64,000 nt of DNA from Edaphobacter sp. 12200R-103. Its GTDB lineage: Bacteria; Acidobacteriota; Terriglobia; Terriglobales; Acidobacteriaceae. Numbering within the stretch: the stretch's first letter is position 1; the number at the start of each line of letters is the position of its first letter. The notes beneath the pieces were generated by a model. That model saw only the letters and a program-made list of their open reading frames with translations. It ran no database searches and had not been told where the DNA came from. The position numbers and the translations under genes are program-made. Positions 54,239-63,033 of the stretch are shown here, in pieces. Where the stretch lies: the NCBI RefSeq assembly GCF_010093025.1, contig NZ_CP048114.1:2418001-2482000 (forward strand), read 5' to 3'.

Positions 54239-56212
54239 TCAATGCGCCGCGCTCGTCGACCCGTTCCCCTTCGTCCCCCAGAAGATAAACGTCCCATGGG
54301 CCGCAGAGGTCACAATGTCCGGGGCGCCATCGCCATTCAAATCCGTGGCCACAATGTGTGAGCCGACGCCTGAGCGGTTATGGATCAGCTCCGGCACAAA
54401 CTCCGCTCCGCCCGGAGCCTTCGGATTCCTTACCACGCGGTAGGAGTACAGTACCGGAGCTCCATACGGGTCTGGGTCGTTATATCCGAAGTGGGACATA
54501 AACCTCTTGCCCACGATAAAGTCCTTCACGCCATCCCCATCGATATCCGCGAACGCTGCTCCATGGGGTTCCGTAAACAGAACATCGCCGGCATTCTTCG
54601 TCTGGTAGTTGTCCATGATCATGTGGCGCTCAAAGGAGATCTCTCCACCCGCGCTCCGCTTCTGTTCGAACCACGCCAGTCCCCAGCCGTGCGCTTCAAG
54701 GCTCGTCACCACATCCGCCAGGCCGTCGCCGTTCACATCGTAGATCCCCATCTCCGCTCCACCCGCCGCGCCCTGCGACTTTCCCCATCGCCCGAACGCC
54801 ACCGGATGATACTTCCACGGCCCCTTCACGCCCGGCGCGGGCTGCTCCCACCATCCCCACGCCGCCGCCACGTCGAGCCTTCCGTCGCCGTTGATGTCCC
54901 CCGTCCCGAGGCCATGCGAATTATTCGCCGCCCACGGGCCCGGCTCGGAGATCGGCGTCAGAACCCACGGCTTGGTCGGTGCGCTCGGGTCGGGCCGCGC
55001 ATACACGATCGTTCCGCCGGGAACCCCCATGATGATTCCCGGTCTGCCATCACCGTACAAATCCTGGAACGCCGACTCTTCGATATAGACATCCGGCGTA
55101 ACGACATACCGGTCCCACCGTCGCGCCTCTCCGCGCGGATTGACAAACAGTACTCCTGGACCATTTCCGTTGTTGCCCGTCGCGCACCACTCATCCGGCC
55201 AGCCGTCTCCGTTAAAGTCGTGCACGAAGTTCACCATGCAGCCGCGCGGATACTGGCTCGACGGATCGTAGCTCTCTGCCACATAGATCTCATGCGTTGT
55301 CGTGTAATCCGGCCCGAGATAATAGATCGGTCCGGTAACAATATCCGGAATCCCATCCCGGTTCACATCGGCCACCGCCGCCGTCCACGCATAATAAAGC
55401 TGGTTCAGCCGCTGAACATGGAAGTGGCTCGACACTACCTCCTTGGGCACGATCTTGACGTTCAGGTTCTTGTAACCCACATCCTTGAACCGCACCTCCG
55501 CCGTTCCGCCCACATACAGCGCGATCGGCCCAAAGTTTCCGGCATCGCTCACAGCCGCACCCGACGCCGCCGTCATCGGCCCTTCATTCACGATCGCCTT
55601 GGTCTGGCTTGCGTCCACGATGATCTCCAGCTCATTCCAGCCATCTTTGTGCAGCGTTCCTGCCGGCCGGTGCGCTGGAATATCCGGGGCCAGGTTTACG
55701 TTCGGCGCCAGCGCAAACTTTGGGACAAACGGCGCCTCGGTGGGTAACGGCTCATACATATACGTCACCGGATCGCCGCGTTTGCTTCCGGCCGGCCCCA
55801 GCTTCTCCCGCGTCAGCTCCCTCCCGTTCGCATCGAGCGTGATCCGGTAAGCGCCGACGTCGCCCTCGGTCATCGAAATGTAGATTCCCTTCATCCCGCC
55901 GTCCGGAGTTTTCTCCGCACGGAACAGCACGCCTGTCCTGCAGCCGGAGCCGCACTTGAAGTCTGCGACAAACCCCACATCCTGGTAGGACTGGTCGATC
56001 AACAGCCATCCACCCGCCGCACCCTTCGGCGTCCCCACGATCTCGCCGTTCTGCGCCTTCCACTCCGCCTGACCTACCGGATGCCACGCAGCCAGGCTCG
56101 ATCCCGTAAACGTCACATCCGGAACAAACGTTCGCGGCGCAGCCAGGCAGTTCAAGGAAAAGAGCACTGCCGACGAAGCAGCAACAGCAGCCGATAAAAA
56201 GAACCTGCGCAT
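54239..56212 (-). CDS. Secreted DUF1080-like plus FG-GAP/VCBS repeat protein
   Basis: An exported 657-residue protein. A signal peptide ends near CLAAP. A jelly-roll domain of the DUF1080 (3-keto-disaccharide hydrolase/LamG-like) type covers about 30-255 (FTGSSLAAWHPVGQAEWKAQNGEIVGTP, WLLIDQSYQDVGFVADFKC, GVLFRAE, ALYVGGTAEVRFKDVGYKNL). Residues 280-650 are FG-GAP-like propeller repeats with calcium-binding loops of the DxNxDGxxD kind (DVNRDGIPD, DFNGDGWPD, DINGDGRLD, DVNGDGLAD, DIDGDGVKD, DLNGDGAPD). It probably binds or processes surface glycans; catalytic activity is uncertain. A palindrome near 56366 may control it. Confidence 0.85.
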   Translation of the reverse strand: MRRFFLSAAVAASSAVLFSLNCLAAPRTFVPDVTFTGSSLAAWHPVGQAEWKAQNGEIVGTPKGAAGGWLLIDQSYQDVGFVADFKCGSGCRTGVLFRAEKTPDGGMKGIYISMTEGDVGAYRITLDANGRELTREKLGPAGSKRGDPVTYMYEPLPTEAPFVPKFALAPNVNLAPDIPAHRPAGTLHKDGWNELEIIVDASQTKAIVNEGPMTAASGAAVSDAGNFGPIALYVGGTAEVRFKDVGYKNLNVKIVPKEVVSSHFHVQRLNQLYYAWTAAVADVNRDGIPDIVTGPIYYLGPDYTTTHEIYVAESYDPSSQYPRGCMVNFVHDFNGDGWPDEWCATGNNGNGPGVLFVNPRGEARRWDRYVVTPDVYIEESAFQDLYGDGRPGIIMGVPGGTIVYARPDPSAPTKPWVLTPISEPGPWAANNSHGLGTGDINGDGRLDVAAAWGWWEQPAPGVKGPWKYHPVAFGRWGKSQGAAGGAEMGIYDVNGDGLADVVTSLEAHGWGLAWFEQKRSAGGEISFERHMIMDNYQTKNAGDVLFTEPHGAAFADIDGDGVKDFIVGKRFMSHFGYNDPDPYGAPVLYSYRVVRNPKAPGGAEFVPELIHNRSGVGSHIVATDLNGDGAPDIVTSAAHGTFIFWGTKGNGSTSAAH

Positions 56213-56558
56213 GGAAAGCCCCCTGGCCCGCCGTATCGTTGGCAGGAGTCAATCGATCGGGCTTGCCTCGCTTTCGAAGCGATTCAAACAGTCCGTATCG
56301 TGACCCGCCGGGCGAACAGTCGGAACCCTATCACGCTTGTTTCAGTGCACGCAATACAATTCACCTTGCGTATTACGCAATGTAATCAAAGCGACTGGCA
56401 GCGTTCTGGTCGCTGTAAGACAAGCCTCGCGGGATTGGATTCATCCTGATGAGCCGCTTCGGGTTGATCAGTCGTCGACTTCCGAGAAGGGCGTTTATCA
56501 GGAGTAATCCTGTGCCCACCATCGTGGAACGAACAACTCACATTATGATGGGATCACG
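56213..56558. other. Intergenic region with palindrome TTGCGTATTACGCAA
   Basis: 346 bp without a gene between two divergent genes. TTGCGTA-T-TACGCAA at 56366-56380 has perfect 7-bp arms. On the minus strand TTGCGT could also serve as a -35 with GTATTG about 17 bp further on, so the palindrome may be an operator overlapping the promoter of the DUF1080/FG-GAP gene. The rest (56400-56540) shows no clear structure. Confidence 0.45.
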
Positions 56559-57203
56559 ATGCTGAAGCGACCGACCTATGGCTGGATTTGGCTCGCCTGC
56601 CCGGTCTGCCTCCTTTTCGTGTACTGGATTCTTGGTTGGTTCGATACCTACACAGAAATAACTCCCACCCACGACAACATCCTGAATACCTGCTTCCTAT
56701 TGGGCGTTGTGGGCGCGCTTGGTTTGGTGTTCGTTGCAGTCTTTGGTCGTCAAAGTCTCAAGGTTTGGCAACGTATATACCTCGCTATCGCTCTCGCCAT
56801 GCTCGGCTTCCTCTCAGTCTTCTTACTAAGTAGCAGGATCGCTACCCTGGCTGAGAATCACTTGGATTTTCCAGCTGCTCGGACGCGAACCTTCTCCGGG
56901 TTTCTACTGATCAACCGCGCGTACCGGACGCATGGCAAAGGGCAAAGCTGGAACATCCAAACCATGCCGATCTGGTCGAATCTGGACATCACTCCTAGCG
57001 ACTATGGCTACATGTTGAAGCATCGTCGTCCGGGAGACCCGGGACGCGATGACGATGAAATCTCCAGCAGAGGCTACTTTTGCGCTCACGTCCTCATGCA
57101 GCAGTCAGGAAACGCAGTACGCGTTCTGAATGCGGGAAGCCGTAAGTTGCCCAGTGGCACTGTAGTCATCTGCCCAGCGGGCGTGACTTCTCTAGTACCC
57201 TGA
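56559..57203 (+). CDS. Unrecognised membrane protein (214 aa)
   Basis: Three predicted membrane helices (about 8-26, 42-64 and 72-91: WIWLACPVCLLFVYWILGW, a second around GVVGALGLVFVAVFG, a third around IYLAIALAMLGFLSVFLL), then a soluble C-terminal part of about 115 residues with RRPGDPGRDDDEISSRGYFC and GTVVICPAG. Two Cys in the tail may pair. Family not recognised and no function assigned. Codon use looks less G+C-biased than neighbouring genes, and together with the methyltransferase it may form a small acquired segment; this is an impression, not a measurement. Confidence 0.65.
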   Translation: MLKRPTYGWIWLACPVCLLFVYWILGWFDTYTEITPTHDNILNTCFLLGVVGALGLVFVAVFGRQSLKVWQRIYLAIALAMLGFLSVFLLSSRIATLAENHLDFPAARTRTFSGFLLINRAYRTHGKGQSWNIQTMPIWSNLDITPSDYGYMLKHRRPGDPGRDDDEISSRGYFCAHVLMQQSGNAVRVLNAGSRKLPSGTVVICPAGVTSLVP

Positions 57204-57322
57204 GGGTCCGTTATGGAACCTGGCACTTTTGAGCGCAGTCTTTAGTCCTCATAAGTCGGCTTGTGGGAAGTGACCAATTTTAATCAGCCAGGGCAAACAC
57301 CGGCCGCTGAGATGATGAAGGC

Positions 57323-57931
57323 ATGGCATTGAATATTCAAGAGCAATTCGGGCACATTGACATTTACGTTTTCGATCAAATTCTGCGAGGAAATATCGCG
57401 CCTGGAATGCGTGTTTTTGACGCTGGATGCGGATATGGGCGCAATCTGGTCCATCTATTACGCGAAGGCTGCGAGATATTTGCACTCGATCTGAACCGCG
57501 ATGGTGTAGAGCACGTAAGGCGGCTTTCCGCTTCGCTGGGGACCGGGCTCCCCGCAGAAAATTTTCAAATTGCTCCCATTGAACAGATCCCCTTCCCAGA
57601 TGCCTTTGCCGATGTTGTGATCTGTAACTCTGTGCTTCACTTCGCTCGAGATGAGGAGCATTTCAGGGTGATGCTGGCGGAGTTATGGCGAGTTCTAAGA
57701 CCTGGAGGAATGCTGTTCTGCCGTCTGGGCTCGAGGATTGGCATGGAGTTCGAGCGAGTACGGGAAGGTCGATTTTTGGTGGGAGACGGTTCAGAGTGGT
57801 TCCTGGCAGATGAAGAAATGCTTATGGAACTCACGGAGGAGATGAACAGCGTACTTGTGGACCCATTGAAGACCACGATCGTGCAAGACTACCGCTGCAT
57901 GACGACCTGGGTTCAAAGGAAACGACGCTAA
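57323..57931 (+). CDS. Class I SAM-dependent methyltransferase
   Basis: A 202-residue methyltransferase of the UbiE/Methyltransf_11 type. SAM motif I is VFDAGCGYGRNLVHLL, the acidic residue after strand 2 is in IFALDLNRDGV, and motif II/III are FADVVICNSVLHFARDEEHF and ELWRVLRPGGMLFCRLG. The substrate is unknown. GAAGG lies close to the ATG at 57323. It starts about 120 bp after the membrane-protein gene on the same strand. Confidence 0.88.
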   Translation: MALNIQEQFGHIDIYVFDQILRGNIAPGMRVFDAGCGYGRNLVHLLREGCEIFALDLNRDGVEHVRRLSASLGTGLPAENFQIAPIEQIPFPDAFADVVICNSVLHFARDEEHFRVMLAELWRVLRPGGMLFCRLGSRIGMEFERVREGRFLVGDGSEWFLADEEMLMELTEEMNSVLVDPLKTTIVQDYRCMTTWVQRKRR

Positions 57932-58021
57932 ATGTCTCTGCTTCGGTCATTACAATAGCATTTTGTGGGACTGACGCAGCGGTGGCTGGCAAGGGCAGGA
58001 TCTCGCAAACCGGCGTCAACA

Positions 58022-59590
58022 ATGGCGATGTATCATAGGCGCGTGTCCAAACCATCTGAAACATTCCCCTCTCTGAAAGCTGGTGAGACCGCCGAACCCT
58101 CGCGTGTCGACCGTCGTGAATTTATCAAAACGAGCTCTCTGGCCGCCGGTGCGCTGGCCTTTGGCGCGCCTGCATTTTTGCGCGGTCAGAATCTCAACAG
58201 CAAACTGAATATCGCCTGCATCGGAATCGGCGGGAAGGGCCGGAGCGACACCGATGCCTGCGCCGGCGAGAACATCGTCGCATTGTGCGACGTGGATTCC
58301 GGTTCCGCGGCTTATGAGACTCAGACGAAAAAATATCCAGACGCGAAGTTCTACAAGGATTACCGGCAGATGCTGGATCAGATGGGCGACCGGATCGATG
58401 CGGTGACGGTTTCGACGCCGGATCATATGCATGCGATCGTGGCATCGGCGGCGATGAAGAGGAAGAAGGCCGTATTTTGCCAGAAGCCGCTGACGCAGAC
58501 GATCTATGAAGCACGCTATCTGCGGGAGATGGCGCACGACAAAAAAGTTGTCACCCAGATGGGCAACCAGGGCAGCGCCTCGGACGGTTTGCGCCGCGCC
58601 GTGGAGACGATTCAGGACGGTCTGATCGGACAGGTGCATGAAGTCCACGTCTGGACGAACCGTCCGATCTGGCCGCAGGCCATGGTGCGTCCGGCTGGAG
58701 AAGACCCGGTTCCTTCGACCCTGGATTGGGATGTCTGGATTGGGCCGGCTCCCATGCGCCCCTACAAAGGCAGCAGCAATCCGAAGGCTGGAATTTACGA
58801 GCCGTTCAACTGGCGCGGCTGGCAGGATTTCGGAACCGGGGCGCTCGGTGACATGGCCTGCCACACGGTCAATATGCCGTTTCGCGCATTGGATCTCGAT
58901 GCCCCGACAGAGATTGAAGCAATGCCTCTCGGCCCGATGAACAAGGAATCGTATCCCCTCGGTTCGAAGATCCGTTTTGCCTTTCCCAAACGCCAGGGCC
59001 GTATTCCCTACGAGCACCCGCATCTTTTTCACCGCTACAAAAAGATTGAGCACGATGCGGTGACATTGTGGTGGTATGACGGCGGGCAGCCCGACCCGGC
59101 AGCCCGTGGCGGCCATGATCTGAGCAACAAGCCCCCAGTCGAGTTGACTGCCGACATCCTCGCACTGCAGGGCAAGATACCCGACAGCGGCTGTCTGCTG
59201 ATTGGCGATGGAGGGACGGTCTTCTCACCGGACGACTATGGGACGAATTTCTTCATCAAGCTAAAGGGTGAAGAAAAATTCGTCCACTACCTCGAGCACC
59301 CGGCGATGGCGCAGTATCCGGAGCGCATTCCCCGCAACCACCATACCGGGAATCTCGTTCAGGCCCATGCGCATGAATGGCTCGATGCTGTCAAAGCTGA
59401 CAAACCGGAGATGTGCTACTCGCGCTTTGACATCGGCGCGCGTCTCACGGAGATCATGCTGCTGGGCTGCGTGTCTTTGCGTGTCGGCCAGAAGATCGAA
59501 TGGGACGGACACAAGATGGTTGCGAAAAACTGCCCTCAGGCGGCGCCGTTTATACGACGGCAGGATCGTTCCGGCTGGGCTCTTTCGTGA
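58022..59590 (+). CDS. Tat-exported Gfo/Idh/MocA-family oxidoreductase
   Basis: NAD(P)-dependent oxidoreductase with a twin-arginine signal (VDRREFIKTSSLAAGALAFG), so probably periplasmic, as is frequent for this family in Acidobacteria and Planctomycetes. Motifs are the Rossmann loop IACIGIGGKG, a VTVSTPDHMHAIVASAAM stretch and FCQKPLT (QKP replaces the usual EKP). The DFGTGALGDMACHTVNM region fits the substrate domain. The start is uncertain: ATG 58022, ATG 58028 or GTG 58043 all precede the signal; none has a strong ribosome-binding site. About 522 residues from 58022. Substrate unknown, likely a sugar or sugar derivative. Confidence 0.87.
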   Translation: MAMYHRRVSKPSETFPSLKAGETAEPSRVDRREFIKTSSLAAGALAFGAPAFLRGQNLNSKLNIACIGIGGKGRSDTDACAGENIVALCDVDSGSAAYETQTKKYPDAKFYKDYRQMLDQMGDRIDAVTVSTPDHMHAIVASAAMKRKKAVFCQKPLTQTIYEARYLREMAHDKKVVTQMGNQGSASDGLRRAVETIQDGLIGQVHEVHVWTNRPIWPQAMVRPAGEDPVPSTLDWDVWIGPAPMRPYKGSSNPKAGIYEPFNWRGWQDFGTGALGDMACHTVNMPFRALDLDAPTEIEAMPLGPMNKESYPLGSKIRFAFPKRQGRIPYEHPHLFHRYKKIEHDAVTLWWYDGGQPDPAARGGHDLSNKPPVELTADILALQGKIPDSGCLLIGDGGTVFSPDDYGTNFFIKLKGEEKFVHYLEHPAMAQYPERIPRNHHTGNLVQAHAHEWLDAVKADKPEMCYSRFDIGARLTEIMLLGCVSLRVGQKIEWDGHKMVAKNCPQAAPFIRRQDRSGWALS

Positions 59591-59592
59591 TC

Positions 59593-59625
59593 TAAAGCCT
59601 GCCCGGCAATGCCGGGCAGGCTTTA
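59593..59625. terminator. Strong hairpin after the oxidoreductase gene
   Basis: TAAAGCCTGCCCGGC (59593-59607) and GCCGGGCAGGCTTTA (59611-59625) form a perfect 15-bp stem with an AAT loop, 2 bp after the oxidoreductase stop. Confidence 0.85.
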
Positions 59626-59886
59626 GGGTGTATCCACATATATTTGAACTCGGTCACGCTTGTCTCAAGGATGCATCATGGCGGTTCGCAGGATAGGGCA
59701 GTGGGTTAGGAAATTCATTCCTTAATAGCCAGGAGATACATTCCTTGCAATCCCATGAAGTGTCATCCTGAGCGAAGCGCAATAAAACAGCGAGAGCTCC
59801 GCTCAGGATGACACCTCCGGAAGGCCTCAAAAGAAACTGGCCTGGCGATTCTCCCAGGCCAAAGCGCTCTATGTGAATACACCCTA
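59624..59886. repeat. Element-like repeat copy D with terminal inverted repeats
   Basis: TAGGGTGTATCCACATA (59624-59640) and TATGTGAATACACCCTA (59870-59886) are inverted copies with one mismatch, bounding 263 bp. Inside are the exact inverted pair GTGTCATCCTGAGCG (59760-59774) / CGCTCAGGATGACAC (59800-59814) and a small hairpin TGGCCTGG / CCAGGCCA (59838-59845 / 59854-59861). No gene is present. It fills the gap between two convergent genes. It could be a non-autonomous mobile element, but no target duplication is visible. Confidence 0.6.
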
Positions 59887-59931
59887 GCGTAACGATCCGT
59901 TTTCAGAATCGATCGTTGCTCATCGAAGCAG

Positions 59932-61494
59932 TTAACGCCGCAGCAGGTCCACCGGCTCATTCACATCTTCGATCCGGAAGTGCGATGCAAGCGCCGGATG
60001 ACGTTCGGCAATTGCCCGGTACATCTCCCACGCTATGCGCCTGTAACTGAAGTGCCCGGCCACGCCGGACCTCAGCTCCGCGATATAGAGCGCCTCGGCG
60101 AAGTCCATCTTGAACATCGAGCGGCATCGCGTTCCCAGAGGGAGAACATACTGCGCCGACTGCGGGGCTTCGGGCACACCGGAGTCGCGCAGGCTCCTAT
60201 AGACGGCGAGCGCTGCTTCCATCGCCGCGGTGTACTCCTTCTCGATACCGGCCTCGGCCAGCGTCGGCTGTCCAGGGCAGACCGGCTCCTCGTAGCCGTG
60301 CGCATCGGTGTACCTCTGCAGCAGCTGCACGCAGCGGCGATGGCGATGCATATCGCGGAAGCCGCCGATGTCCATCAGGATGTCGAAGCGGAATCCCTGC
60401 CCGGCGCTGAAGGCCCGTAGAAGCTCGTCGTGCCTTCCACGATGCTTCGTTCCCAGCGCGATCAGCTCATCGCGCCGCGCAGCCGGAAGCGCGGCCACAT
60501 TCGAACGCAGCTGCCGGTATGGATAGTGACAGTTGGGATAAAGGAGCGAGGTCGCCAGCTCCACCTCGAGCGGCTCCGTGTCGTCGAGCAGATCGACCAC
60601 GGGAGCAGGATCGATCGCCTGGCCAGCCATCAGCTCCCCGGCTGCTGCCGTCAATTCTGCGCAGCTCTCCTTCTGGTATGCATTCTCGACGGCATACTTC
60701 ACCAGCGTGGGAGCCGTCTTCACGGGACGCATCAGCATCTCCGTCGCGCGTTGCGCGCAGAACTCGTGGACGGAGCCAATCTCTTCGCACAGTACCTGCG
60801 CATCGGCGTGGTAGACGTTCCATGCGGGTTCGGTTGCTGCGATGCGCAGCTTTTCGGCGATCTGTCGGACCTCGGCAAACGGGCTGGTCAGCAGACGCGA
60901 GACCTGCGTCTCGAGCGTCCTGGCATTCACAATCTGGCCGAGTGACGTGTTGGTTGCCAGCGGCAGCAGATAGCGCGCCACATCGAACGCCCGCGCCTTC
61001 AGGGTGCGCTCGTATGCCTCCGGCTTCATCGTCTCAGGCCGGACAATCGCGGATTTCAGCGCCTCCAGCATCCCCGCGGAGACGCCCTGGTAGGCATGAA
61101 AGAGCTGCTCGACTGCTTTCGTAAACTCTCCGGTCCTCTCGCCCAGGCTGGGCGTGTACCAGCCGGAGCGCCGGAAGTCCTGGTAGCGCGTGGAGCGCTC
61201 CTGCCCGTCCCAGCGCTGCTCATCCACGACCTCGATCGCCGCCAGCAGACTGAGCCGCTCGATGGCAAACGGGATGTGCGCAAGGTCGGCAATCGACCGA
61301 TGTCCATATTGGAAGTAAAAGGTGTTCAGAAACTGCTCGGCGCGCTGGGCGCTGATCTCGACCAGCGACTCCTTCATGCTCAACGCGGAACGCGAATACT
61401 TGGCCATTGCATAGGCCAGCACTTCGGGGTCGGCTCCGTGGATCGCATAGACGTCGGTTTCGGCAGATGGGGAAGGAATCTTCTGGTCCGGCAT
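59932..61494 (-). CDS. Double-length ThyX-like protein (FAD-dependent thymidylate synthase fold, duplicated)
   Basis: A 520-residue protein, about twice the length of ordinary ThyX. The N-terminal half (about 15-250) has the ThyX features QYGHRSIADLAH and QERSTRYQDF (Ser101, Arg103, Tyr104), but the RHR part of the signature RHRxxSxNxxSxRY is replaced by DEQ. The C-terminal half (about 265-505) has a clear RHR (384-386, DMHRHRRCVQLLQRYT), but the Ser residues are missing and the motif is two residues short. The complete active-site signature is therefore split over two domains. It may be a ThyX derivative with a different role, or a fused pseudo-dimer. Convergent with the oxidoreductase gene. 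Confidence 0.75.
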   Translation of the reverse strand: MPDQKIPSPSAETDVYAIHGADPEVLAYAMAKYSRSALSMKESLVEISAQRAEQFLNTFYFQYGHRSIADLAHIPFAIERLSLLAAIEVVDEQRWDGQERSTRYQDFRRSGWYTPSLGERTGEFTKAVEQLFHAYQGVSAGMLEALKSAIVRPETMKPEAYERTLKARAFDVARYLLPLATNTSLGQIVNARTLETQVSRLLTSPFAEVRQIAEKLRIAATEPAWNVYHADAQVLCEEIGSVHEFCAQRATEMLMRPVKTAPTLVKYAVENAYQKESCAELTAAAGELMAGQAIDPAPVVDLLDDTEPLEVELATSLLYPNCHYPYRQLRSNVAALPAARRDELIALGTKHRGRHDELLRAFSAGQGFRFDILMDIGGFRDMHRHRRCVQLLQRYTDAHGYEEPVCPGQPTLAEAGIEKEYTAAMEAALAVYRSLRDSGVPEAPQSAQYVLPLGTRCRSMFKMDFAEALYIAELRSGVAGHFSYRRIAWEMYRAIAERHPALASHFRIEDVNEPVDLLRR

Positions 61495-61612
61495 GGTGAA
61501 CCACAGGATACGTCACCCCGAGCATCGCGTCTTCTCCCGGAGAATGCGTTTCAGCGCCACCCTCATCCTCCCGCAGCTTCGTATAATTTGTAGGCATAGC
61601 ATCGGAGGTTCA

Positions 61613-62350
61613 TTGAGCAATCGCATCGCACTCGTTACAGGAGCATCACAGGGTATCGGCCGCGCGGTCGCCCTCGAGCTGGCTCGCCGCGGAGCCCACG
61701 TTGCCCTCGCCGCAAGAAATGTGGAAAAACTGGCTGCCGTCGAAGCTGAGATTACCTCCGCCGGAGGAACCGCCAGAGCCTTTGCGCTCGACGTCGCCAA
61801 CGAAGAGTCCATCAAGAGCGGCGTCAAAGCCGTCCTTGAGCACTTCGGCAAGGTCGAGATCCTCGTCAACAACGCCGGAATCACCCGCGATATGCTCTCC
61901 ATGCGGATGAAGCGGGCCGACTGGGACGATGTTCTGCTGACCAACCTGACCGGAGCCTTCCTCGCCTCGCAGGCGGTGATGTCCTCCATGGTCAAGAATC
62001 GCTGGGGCCGCATCATCAACGTCACCTCCGTCGTCGGAGAAGTGGGCCAGGCAGGTCAGGCCAACTATGCCGCCTCCAAAGCCGGCCTGATCGGCCTGAC
62101 CAAGTCTCTCGCCCGCGAGCTGGCCAGCAGGACGATCACCGTCAACGCCGTCGCCCCCGGCTATATCGAGACCGCTATGACGGCCGTCCTGACTGACGAG
62201 CAGAAGAAGATGAACGCACAGTACATTCCGATGGGCCGCGTCGGAACCGACTCCGAGGTCGCCCATGCCGTCGCCTTCCTCGCTTCTGAAGAGGCAAGCT
62301 ACATCACCGGTCACACGCTCGATGTGAACGGTGGAATGCACATGGGATAG
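61613..62350 (+). CDS. fabG: 3-oxoacyl-[acyl-carrier-protein] reductase FabG-type SDR
   Basis: Short-chain dehydrogenase of 245 residues. It has the cofactor loop VTGASQGIGRAVA, NNAGITRDMLSMRM, the catalytic triad Ser-Tyr-Lys in NVTSVVG and ANYAASKAG, and the C-terminal YITGHTLDVNGGMHM. The NNAGITRD sequence and length point to FabG of fatty acid synthesis (NADPH-dependent reduction of 3-oxoacyl-ACP), although other SDRs can look alike. The start is TTG 61613, with GGAGG at 61604-61608, rather than the frame from 61493, which would add 40 unlikely residues. Confidence 0.9.
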   Translation: MSNRIALVTGASQGIGRAVALELARRGAHVALAARNVEKLAAVEAEITSAGGTARAFALDVANEESIKSGVKAVLEHFGKVEILVNNAGITRDMLSMRMKRADWDDVLLTNLTGAFLASQAVMSSMVKNRWGRIINVTSVVGEVGQAGQANYAASKAGLIGLTKSLARELASRTITVNAVAPGYIETAMTAVLTDEQKKMNAQYIPMGRVGTDSEVAHAVAFLASEEASYITGHTLDVNGGMHMG

Positions 62351-62368
62351 TTTCCCGGGAATACGCGC

Positions 62369-62854
62369 ATGCCTATTGCCATCTGCGAAGCCAGCCATAA
62401 CTCCGAAGTCGCCGCAGCGCGCCTGCTGATGCGCGACTATGGAGACTACCTGGCGCACAATCCCTCGGGGGCCGAAAGCATCTGCCTCGCCAACTACGAG
62501 CAGGAGCTTGCAACGCTTCCGGCAGGCTATGCCGTCATCCTGCTCGCTATGGTCGACGATGAGCCCGCCGGGTGCGTCGCTCTCCGCGAGCTCGACCGGC
62601 AGCCACCCTCCTGCGAGATGAAACGCCTCTGGGTCGGGTCCCGTTTTCGCGGACTCGGCCTCGGACGCCGTCTCATCGAAGAAGCCATCCGGTGGGCCTC
62701 TTTGCAGGGCTTCGATTTCATGTACCTCGACACCGTTCCCGCGGCCATGCCGGAGGCAGTCAGGCTCTACACCTCGCTCGGCTTCGTTCCCGTGGAGCGC
62801 TACAACCAGAACCCGGTGGACGGGCTCGCATTCTTTGCGCTCCGTTTAAAGTAA
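62369..62854 (+). CDS. GNAT-family N-acetyltransferase
   Basis: A 161-residue acetyltransferase. The acetyl-CoA-binding segment is MKRLWVGSRFRGLGLGRRLIEEAI (the RxxGxG/A loop), preceded by AGCVALREL and followed by YLDTVPAAMPEAVRLYTSLGFVPVERYNQNP. The substrate is unknown. It starts 18 bp after the fabG stop and is probably co-transcribed. Confidence 0.88.
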   Translation: MPIAICEASHNSEVAAARLLMRDYGDYLAHNPSGAESICLANYEQELATLPAGYAVILLAMVDDEPAGCVALRELDRQPPSCEMKRLWVGSRFRGLGLGRRLIEEAIRWASLQGFDFMYLDTVPAAMPEAVRLYTSLGFVPVERYNQNPVDGLAFFALRLK

Positions 62855-63033
62855 TGTCCGATAATGTGAGAAAGTTTTGTTGCTGTAAGAGGTTCCACCT
62901 GCGCCTGGGGTTCAAGTAAAACTTAAACAAATCGCCTCATCCTGCTCCAGGCGAACCTCCGGTGGTACCAACGTCCATCTGCAACAAAGATAAAGATTGA
63001 CCCTTGGCGCTGCCGCTGTTTACTTTGTGGCTA

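Noticed and set aside
59593..59625. Perfect 15-bp hairpin considered as an attachment or resolution site
   Set aside because: Its position 2 bp after a stop codon and lack of a nearby recombinase make a terminator far more likely.
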